Shown here: in pieces, positions 57,450 to 64,000 of the stretch
Layout of the letters: every line of letters starts with the position of its first letter
How positions within the stretch are numbered: the first letter of the stretch is position 1
From: Terriglobia bacterium
Lineage (GTDB): Bacteria > Acidobacteriota > Terriglobia > Bryobacterales > Bryobacteraceae
Assembly: GCA_020073345.1 (NCBI GenBank)
Contig: JAIQFI010000029.1
Coordinates: forward strand, 1-64,000
Reading direction: 5' to 3'
Length of the DNA stretch: 64,000 nt
Made by a program: the position numbers and the translations under genes
The notes under the pieces: generated by a model
Database searches by the model: none
What the model saw: only the letters and a program-made list of their open reading frames with translations
Told to the model about the DNA's origin: nothing

Positions 57450-58499
57450 TCATTCCCGCAGGATGTGGATAGCCCGCTCCACATCCGCGGTCACCACGCC
57501 GCCCAGTTCCAGCATGTGAGAGCGGACCGAATGACGGCTCACATAAGCCGTCAGCGGGGCTGGCAGGCCGTCCACACGAAGTTGAACTGCTACGTAATGT
57601 CCTTCATCCGTCAGCGCGATGACTTCTCCGCACAGGTGATTGATTCGATCCGCGGGCGAGCCCGGAAGCAGAACCACTTCATCGGGATGGATCATGAGAA
57701 AGAGCGTGCCCTCCGCCTGCGTGGATTCGGCAACGATGGGGCCGGCAGCAATGCGTACGCCACCAGACGTTCTCTCTACGTCAGCTTTGTACAAGTTGAC
57801 GGCGCCGAAGAAATTTGCGGCAAACACCGTTGGAGGCCGGCGCAAGAGATCCTCCGCGGCGCCGATTGCGTCGAGACGTCCCTCCTTTATCAGAGCAATG
57901 GGCCCGCCCATTTGCCTAGCCTCGGAAAGATCGTGCGTCACGTGCAGAATGGTAAGTTTCCCGGCGGCGTGCAGCGTCTTCAACTCGCTGCGGAGCCGCG
58001 AAGCGGTGCCGCGATCGAGGGCGCTCAAAGGCTCATCGAGAAGCAGAACGTTTGGTTCGGGGACAAGCGCCCGTCCTATCGCGACACGCTGCTTCTCTCC
58101 GCCGCTCAGGGTGTGCGGATACCGGTGCAGCAAGTGGCGTATTCCGAGCAGTTCGGCAATCTCATCGACTCTTTTGCCGCTCGGTTCGCCACCGCGCTCC
58201 CGGTAACGCAACCCGAACGCGAGATTACGAGCCACATCGAGATGCGGGAACAGCAAGTAGTCCTGATAGACCATGCCAACGCCCCGTTTTTCCGGCGGCA
58301 AGGCCGTAACGTCCCTTTCGCCGATGAAGACCCTTCCCGTATCCGGCTGGTGGATTCCTAACAGAAGTTCGAGGAGCAGCGTCTTCCCTGCGCCGGTTGG
58401 CCCCACGATGACGAGATACTGTCCCGCGCTCACTTCGAGCGTAATATCCCGAATGGCGAATTCGGGCCAGACGCGGCTTATTTTTTCGAGCTTGATCAA
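57450..58499 (-). CDS. wtpC: Molybdate/tungstate ABC transporter ATP-binding protein (WtpC-like)
   Basis: 349 residues from TTG 58499, whose TTGA overlaps the permease stop; a longer frame upstream overlaps the permease gene. Walker A GPTGAGKTLLLELLLG (about 34-49), signature LSGGEKQRVAIGRAL (about 131-145), Walker B VLLLDEPLSALD and the H-loop VTHD. The C-terminal 120 residues include a TOBE-like domain. Energises uptake of oxyanions with the two upstream genes. Confidence 0.85.
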   Translation of the reverse strand: MIKLEKISRVWPEFAIRDITLEVSAGQYLVIVGPTGAGKTLLLELLLGIHQPDTGRVFIGERDVTALPPEKRGVGMVYQDYLLFPHLDVARNLAFGLRYRERGGEPSGKRVDEIAELLGIRHLLHRYPHTLSGGEKQRVAIGRALVPEPNVLLLDEPLSALDRGTASRLRSELKTLHAAGKLTILHVTHDLSEARQMGGPIALIKEGRLDAIGAAEDLLRRPPTVFAANFFGAVNLYKADVERTSGGVRIAAGPIVAESTQAEGTLFLMIHPDEVVLLPGSPADRINHLCGEVIALTDEGHYVAVQLRVDGLPAPLTAYVSRHSVRSHMLELGGVVTADVERAIHILRE

Positions 58500-59479
58500 T
58501 GTTCCGCTCGCCTCAGGGTTGCCACCGCACGAAGGCTGATGAAAATTGCCAGTGCGATGAGCAGCAGAAGGGCGGACAGGGGCTTGGTATAGGTGTAGCC
58601 GAAAAAGTTGTACCACTCAAACAGAAGCGTGTTAATCGTCTTCGGATAGTAAGCGATAATCGCGACCGAGCCGAATTCACTGATGGCCCGCGCCCAGGTC
58701 ATGATCGCGCCGGAGAGGAGCGCCCGCCACGTCAGCGGAATCGTAACGCGAAAGAAGGCCTGCAGATAGGTCGCGCCCAGGCTGCGGGCAACATATTCGA
58801 TTCTCGGGTCCACCTTCAGAAAACCGTCGCGGCAGTGGTTCACGATAAAGGGCAGCCCGACGAATAGCATCGCCAGCACGATTCCCCAATAGGTATCGCT
58901 GAGCAGAATGTTGAAGTGAGCATTCAGAGGTGCCCCAAGAATGCCACCGCGGCCAAAAATGAACAGCAGCGCGATTCCGGCGATGGTATGCGGAATGACC
59001 ACCGGCATATCGACGATTCCCTCAACCAGCGCCTTCCCGGCAAACTTTTCCCTCGCGAGCACGTACCCCAAAGGGACGCCGAATAAGAGCGAAATGAGCG
59101 TGGCGATGAGTGCGGCGCTCAGGGTAATCGACAGCGCGGCCTGGACTGCCGGATCACGGGCCGTGCTTGCGATGCGGGAAGGATCCGTCGTAAACAGGAG
59201 GTTCAGGATCGGGAGAACGATAAAAAAAACGAGAACACCGCCGGCGACTGTGAAAACCGCCAAGGGAGCGTAATTCCGATTCTTCGATTCACGTCCCCGC
59301 ACGGCCCAGACCGCAGCAGTGGCCAGGATCGCGGCCGCGATCCAATAGCGATCGAGCAGCAGGAAAACGGCCGCCAGGGGGATGGCAACCAACAACCAGG
59401 AAAAGGCCGAGAACCCGCCGGAATCCGGTAGCGCGCGGCGCTCGACCGGTTCGCCTGCGAAATCTTCGACTTTGGTCAC
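58496..59479 (-). CDS. wtpB: Molybdate/tungstate ABC transporter permease (WtpB-like)
   Basis: 327 residues, about eight membrane helices. The cytoplasmic EAA loop is ARSLGATYLQAFFRVTIPLT (about 230-249), where the ATPase docks. An N-terminal extension of about 70 residues with two further helices precedes the conserved permease core. It overlaps both neighbours by 4 nt. Confidence 0.87.
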   Translation of the reverse strand: MTKVEDFAGEPVERRALPDSGGFSAFSWLLVAIPLAAVFLLLDRYWIAAAILATAAVWAVRGRESKNRNYAPLAVFTVAGGVLVFFIVLPILNLLFTTDPSRIASTARDPAVQAALSITLSAALIATLISLLFGVPLGYVLAREKFAGKALVEGIVDMPVVIPHTIAGIALLFIFGRGGILGAPLNAHFNILLSDTYWGIVLAMLFVGLPFIVNHCRDGFLKVDPRIEYVARSLGATYLQAFFRVTIPLTWRALLSGAIMTWARAISEFGSVAIIAYYPKTINTLLFEWYNFFGYTYTKPLSALLLLIALAIFISLRAVATLRRAEH

Positions 59480-60528
59480 CGCGCCTCCCTGAGCAGGGGA
59501 CGCAGATTCTCGGGCGCTTTAGAGATGTCGTTCGTTTCCGCGGGAACTAAAGGCGTGATGTGAACACCGTTGAGGGCGTTCTGTCCGACGGGGCCGAGAA
59601 ATACCTCCAGGAAGTCGGCGGCGGCTTTTCTATTGGGTGCATTCAACGGGATAGTCAGTCCGTTGGCCTTGGCGCCGAGGGTCACGATGATTTTCCGGTC
59701 AGGTTTGTCGTTGAACAGGTTGATGGTCACGCGATTATAGACGCTCGACACAAGCGACAGATCCGACAGATTCACCTGCGCCGGAAGCGACACCGTTTTG
59801 ATCCCGGCCGGACCTTCGCCGATGACAGAACCCATGTAACCGAATGCATAGTCGATGTCTCCGGCGAGAATCATCGGGTACAAGGTCTCCGGGTCGGGAC
59901 GGATAATGACTCTGGAAGATTTCGGATTCAGATTCTCGGGAACATTCACTGTGTAGCGCCCACCAGACTCGGAGGCGGTGATCGCAGTGTTGGATGCGAT
60001 CAGGTTTTTGAAGATAGTGTCGTCCTTGTAATGAATGTTCGACAACATGATCTGGCCGAGCGAGAAATAGCCGTCGGGTCCGGCATTAGGATCGGCGATT
60101 CCCCATTTCACATCCGGACGCTGCAGTATCTTGTACCAGTTATCGCCGTTGATCTCATTCGCATACTTCGAATTGGCGGCGTAAGCGATGGTCATCTCGT
60201 CGTGGGCGTATCGAATCCACGCGTCGGCGTACTTGGGAAACATCACGGGCGGAATAATCGAGTAGTCGTCGGTATAAACGATATCCGCACGTTTTCCCAG
60301 GTCCGTGACCTTGCGCATGTTGGGCAGCGCGTCATCCTTTTCGCGCAGCACGCTGACGCCCGGGTATTTTGCCTTGAAGGCCTTCTGAGCGGCCTCAATC
60401 GCGGGCGTCGGTGATCCGTGATGGAAGATCACGAGGCTATTCGACTCCTCCGCAGCAGGTTTCGAGCACCCTGCGGTCAATACGCAGGCTATGGCGACTG
60501 CCGCTACCAGCCAGTGTTGTAACCGCAT
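59476..60528 (-). CDS. wtpA: Molybdate/tungstate-binding lipoprotein (WtpA-like)
   Basis: 350 residues. Lipoprotein signal with lipobox LTAGC (C21). WtpA-family features: ADIVYTDDYSIIPPVMFPKY (about 80-100), then EMTIAYAANSKYANEINGDN (about 112-131), WYKILQRPDVKWGIADPNAG and a C-terminal LTIPLNAPNRKAAADFLEVF. WtpA binds tungstate and molybdate tightly and is better known in archaea, with some bacterial members. The presence of this system suggests molybdenum or tungsten enzymes in the cell. First gene of the operon. Confidence 0.87.
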   Translation of the reverse strand: MRLQHWLVAAVAIACVLTAGCSKPAAEESNSLVIFHHGSPTPAIEAAQKAFKAKYPGVSVLREKDDALPNMRKVTDLGKRADIVYTDDYSIIPPVMFPKYADAWIRYAHDEMTIAYAANSKYANEINGDNWYKILQRPDVKWGIADPNAGPDGYFSLGQIMLSNIHYKDDTIFKNLIASNTAITASESGGRYTVNVPENLNPKSSRVIIRPDPETLYPMILAGDIDYAFGYMGSVIGEGPAGIKTVSLPAQVNLSDLSLVSSVYNRVTINLFNDKPDRKIIVTLGAKANGLTIPLNAPNRKAAADFLEVFLGPVGQNALNGVHITPLVPAETNDISKAPENLRPLLREAR

Positions 60529-60968
60529 CTATCCTCCGTCCGTAGTCCTTTTTTTGCCCCGCGGCACGAATGCGTAAGTCCGCCGGAAACCGAATATAAC
60601 ACACCAATTCTCTTTGAAGATGACCTGGAAACCAACCTTGGCAGCGTCGGAAATGGCACACTTTCTGCCACACGTTCGGATTCCGAGCCCGTCTCTGGAA
60701 TGCAGGCACGGCTTAAGTCATTGAATGATTTATGAAGAATGGGTGCGCCAGGACCTACCCAACCGGGGCGGCAGCGAGGAGGCGCACCGCGCCACCAGTA
60801 CGATTCGTGGAGATCCTGCTTTGACCCTCGCCCAGATGCAGACAGAACGCGGTGGAGGACGGTCCTCGTGCGGACGTAATCCGTTTTCTCTGGAAAAGAA
60901 CGTCCGGAGGCTGACTGAGTTTTCTTAAGGGCTGAAATCGGTCATACTGCCTTTGAAGGGATCGCCGC
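60529..60968. other. 440-nt divergent intergenic region
   Basis: No gene is supported here. It holds the promoters of wtpA (minus) and the PQQ gene (plus). A palindrome TGGCA-N7-TGCCA (60654-60658 / 60666-60670) matches the GG-N10-GC spacing of sigma-54 promoters on both strands, with weak agreement at the -12 box. A TATATT -10-like box for wtpA occurs near 60594-60599. No full ModE site was seen. Confidence 0.35.
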
Positions 60969-60974
60969 TTGACC

Positions 60975-62736
60975 ATGTCTAACATCAAGGCCATATTGGC
61001 CGCTTGCGTCATCGCCACTATCGCTCTGATATCCACCGTCACCGCCCAGCAGCCGCGTGCGGTGGACGCTAAAGTTCTCACCACCGCCGGCACGGCCAAA
61101 GACGCCATGCCCGGCACATGGCTCACCTACGGCCACAGCCAATCGGAACAGCGCTACAGCTTGTTGAAGCAAATCGACGAGACCAACGTCGGCAAGCTGG
61201 GATTGGCCTGGTCGGCGCCGCTCACCGCGGCGGGAGGCCGTGGTGGCACCGAAGGCACGCCTCTCATGTGGAACAACACGATCTACCAAACGATGGACAA
61301 CAGCATCGTGTACGCGCTCGACGCGCGCACCGGCGAACAGAAGTGGATGTACGATGCCAAGATTGATCCCATCACGCCGAGCCATATGTGCTGCGGCACA
61401 CACAACCGCGGGCTCGCGGTCTACGAGGGCAAGCTCATCCTGGCTGCCAACGACGCCCGGCTGATCGCCCTCGACGCCAACAGCGGCAAGGAGTTGTGGC
61501 AAAGCAAGGTCGCGGACATCAATCAGTACTACTCATTCACCATCGCGCCCCGCATCGCGGGCGACAAGGTGATCGTCGGTGTGGGCGGCGGCGAATACTT
61601 CATTCGCGGCTTCTTCGCGGCGTACAACCTCAAGGACGGGTCGCTCGCCTGGAAGTTCCACACGGTTCCGCCGGCCCCGGGCAAGCCCTTTGAGGACAAG
61701 GATCAGGAAAAGGCATCCAAGACCTGGGTCGGCGACTGGGCGAAGTACGGCGGCGGCGGCTCGGTGTGGGACGGCTTGGTGTACGACCCCGATACGAACC
61801 TGGTGATCGCTGGCACGGGTAACGCTGAACCGTGGCCGCAGGAAATGCGCGGCATCCCGAAATCGGAGTGGGGTAAGTGGGACAACCTCTATACCTGCTC
61901 GATCGTGGCAGTGGATGCGAGCAGCGGCAAGTTGAAATGGTATTACCAGACGGTCCCCACCGACAGTTGGGACTTCGATTCCGTGGGCGGCTTCATCATG
62001 GCCGATGTCCAGATCGAAGGCAGGACGCGCAAGGTCATCATGCAGGCTCCCAAGAGCGGCGTATTCTACATCCTGGACCGCACCAATGGACAGTTCATCT
62101 CGGCCGAGCCCTTCGTCCCGGTGAACTGGGTTACGGGCTTCGATAAGAAGAACAACGGCAAGCCGATCATCAATCAGGACGCCTACTACGATCAGACGAA
62201 TTCGGTGGTGATCTACCCGGGCGGCGGCGGCGCACACAATTGGGCGCCGATGTCCTACAACCCGAACGCCGGGTTGGTTTACCTTCCCTACTCCGCGGGC
62301 AGTTACACCTTCAACGCCGCCAAGGAACCCGATCCCAAGGCCGGTGGGGGCGCGCATGGGTTGGGTCGCGGTGGTCAGGATAAGAGGACGACCCCCATGC
62401 CGATCTGTTGGCGGCGGCACGCTGACCACGGCCAGCAACCTCCTGTTCCAGGTTGCGGGCAATACGCTGTACGCCTACAAGGCGGATACGGGTGACGAAC
62501 TGTTGGCGCTGCCGTTCAACCTCGGTGGTGGGGCTCCTCCGATCACCTACATGATCGACAACACGCAGTACGTCGGGTTTGCGACCGGCACCCAGTTCCT
62601 GGCTATGAAGGTCGGTGGCACGGCTCAAATGCCTCTGGCTCCGCCGCCGGGTCAGTTTGGTCGAGGTGGCAAGGGTGGTCCGCCGCCCGCAGCGCCAAAA
62701 TCCGCGGCTCCGCCGGCCCAAGAGCCGCACAAGTAA
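60975..62736 (+). pseudogene. PQQ-dependent dehydrogenase, alcohol-dehydrogenase-like, frameshifted
   Basis: Signal peptide MSNIKAILAACVIATIALIS (TTG 60969 is an alternative start), PQQ repeats, vicinal cysteines in HMCCGTHNRG (about 138), DSWDFDSVGG and GGGGAHNWAPMSYNP. At about 62343-62410 the frame changes: the first frame runs on into a non-homologous tail ending at 62495, while the C-terminal repeat (SVGGGTLTTASNLLFQVAGN) continues in the +1 frame to a proline-rich end at 62736. Joined, the protein would be about 587 residues, the size of its paralogue at 30669. Probably a recent mutation or an assembly error. Confidence 0.75.
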
Positions 62737-64000
62737 TTGGGCGAAGTGCCCCTGTCAAGAATAGGCCCAAAGGTTGCGGTCGACCGCGATCTCCCGTTCC
62801 ACGAAAGCCTGGTCCACATGCTGTGGCATGCGGTCGAGGCCAAGCCGGATAGCGTGGGGGTGATTTATCAGGACCGTTCCATCACATACCGGGAGTTCGG
62901 CCGCGCAAGCAATGGGCTGACGGCGCTGCTCGAGTCCCTCGGGCTAGAACCAGGGCCGATCGTCATCATGACGCCTAACTCCATTGAGATGGACGTGGCG
63001 CTAATGGCGGTGATGAGCGTGGGCGCGCAGGTCGCGCCGGTCAACCCATTCCTTACCGTCGCGGAGATCTGCAAGGTGCTCGATGGCTTCGGCGCGAAAG
63101 CCATCGTCTGCGATCAGAGCACGCTGGACAAAGCGAATGCCGTCGCCGCAAAGATCGGCGTCACTGATGTGGTCACGGTCGGAGAAGGCGGCGAGTCCTT
63201 ATCGCAATGGACCACAGACTCGCACCTCGACGTGCGGCCAGCGAAGATGCCGCGGGCCGACGATCTTGCACTTTCGATTTTCACCGGCGGCACTACCGGC
63301 GTTCCGAAAGGCGTCGACCATACGCATCGCGGCCTGATGTGGGGCCTGATTCAGCACGTCAGTGTCTGGCCGATCGCCTTCGGTGAAGGCGTCTTTCTGA
63401 ATGTTGCGCCGATGTTTCATATCTGGGGTCTGACGTATGCGACCTGGGTGCCGATCTTCACTGCCGGGACCCTGGTCATGATTCCGAAGTACGATCCCGA
63501 CGAGGTGGTGAGAGGACTGGCCGAGCATCGTGTCAGCATCTTTGCCGGTGGACCGGCACCTATTTACATGGGACTACTGAGAAGCCCGTTGTTCGATACG
63601 GTCGACCTTTCAGCGTTGAAATACTGCCCTTCGGGCGGCGCACCTTGTCCCGAGGACCTGCATCGAGAATGGCTTGAACGAACGGGCTGCCCGTTGCTGG
63701 AGGGCTGGGGCATGTCCGAAGGCGCTCCGTTTTGTCTCAATCTCTATGACGGCGAGCGCAAGCTCCTGTCGGTGGGCAATCCGGTGCCCGAGACCGAGGT
63801 CGAGGTGGTCGATCTCGAAACCGGAACGCGCGTCTTGCCGATGGGGGAACGAGGCGAGGTGCGAGTACGCGGGCCGCAAATGATGATCGGGTATCACAAT
63901 AAGCCCGAGGAGACGGCGTTCGCGCTCCGCGGCGGCTACATGTACACCGGCGATATCGGATATGTCGACCAGGACGGGTTTTTGTTTCTGGTCGACCGCA
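62737..64000 (+). CDS. AMP-binding acyl-CoA synthetase/ligase (3' truncated by window)
   Basis: Open from TTG 62737, directly after the previous stop, to the end of the window; GTG 62746 is an alternative start. It is an ANL-family enzyme that activates a carboxylic acid as acyl-AMP and then moves it to CoA. Motifs: FTGGTTGVPKGVDHTH (P-loop, about 182-197), EGWGMSEGAP (about 322) and YMYTGDIGYVDQDG (about 402-415). The C-terminal lid domain is beyond the window edge. Substrate not determinable. Probably co-transcribed with the PQQ gene. Confidence 0.88.
   Translation, partial: MGEVPLSRIGPKVAVDRDLPFHESLVHMLWHAVEAKPDSVGVIYQDRSITYREFGRASNGLTALLESLGLEPGPIVIMTPNSIEMDVALMAVMSVGAQVAPVNPFLTVAEICKVLDGFGAKAIVCDQSTLDKANAVAAKIGVTDVVTVGEGGESLSQWTTDSHLDVRPAKMPRADDLALSIFTGGTTGVPKGVDHTHRGLMWGLIQHVSVWPIAFGEGVFLNVAPMFHIWGLTYATWVPIFTAGTLVMIPKYDPDEVVRGLAEHRVSIFAGGPAPIYMGLLRSPLFDTVDLSALKYCPSGGAPCPEDLHREWLERTGCPLLEGWGMSEGAPFCLNLYDGERKLLSVGNPVPETEVEVVDLETGTRVLPMGERGEVRVRGPQMMIGYHNKPEETAFALRGGYMYTGDIGYVDQDGFLFLVDR

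Noticed and set aside
60725-60928. 67-codon frame between wtpA and the PQQ gene
   Set aside because: No ribosome site or recognisable product.

Overview
The window is a high-GC bacterial chromosome segment that fits Acidobacteriota, most likely the Solibacter/Bryobacter side. This rests on gene content: an Oar-like TonB receptor with an N-terminal carboxypeptidase-regulatory domain, paired DUF1592 and DUF1552 proteins, several PQQ beta-propeller dehydrogenases, DUF1998 helicase, a WtpABC transporter, and bacterial PdxST. The assignment is inference; there is no rRNA in the window.

Layout. 1-3120 looks like the right end of an integrated island. It holds the 3' end of an RHS protein with a DUF4329-type tip, its probable NTF2-fold immunity protein, and a three-gene cassette with two tandem paralogues. 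It ends at a 3' fragment of a tRNA-Leu(UAA) gene (3121-3189). 3200-22062 is mostly core genome: an L7/L12-like membrane protein, an SMR exporter with an extended SDR, an MrfA-like helicase, PilZ, uvrA, a deoxyhypusine-synthase-like protein, a CPBP protease, an Mla-type lipid transporter (mlaE-mlaF-mlaD) with an HpnK-like deacetylase, a P1 peptidase, a GntR regulator, trmJ-nusB-ribH and lepA.

22064-44740 is a secreted and periplasmic metabolism region. It contains four PQQ-type dehydrogenases, two metallo-beta-lactamase-fold enzymes, a YfiR / TonB receptor / CHASE8 hybrid kinase operon, an ankyrin protein, DUF1552 and DUF1592 proteins, and CorA. 44855-54383 has a large TonB receptor followed (upstream in transcription) by a minus-strand unit of two Tat-exported aminotransferases that flank a DctA-like symporter and a SulP transporter. 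This unit has a promoter and a structured leader of about 270 nt. pdxST, which makes the PLP cofactor of these aminotransferases, lies just beyond. 56137-60528 has an MFS transporter and wtpABC. The right end has a frameshifted fifth PQQ dehydrogenase and a truncated acyl-CoA synthetase.

The most interesting points are: (i) the Tat-exported aminotransferase pair with its transporters, leader and neighbouring PLP synthesis genes; (ii) a YfiR-CHASE8 module attached to a hybrid histidine kinase rather than a diguanylate cyclase; (iii) the island edge at a tRNA-Leu fragment with an RHS toxin/immunity pair and an unrecognised tandem-paralogue cassette; (iv) an MlaF-like ATPase with serine in place of the Walker B glutamate.
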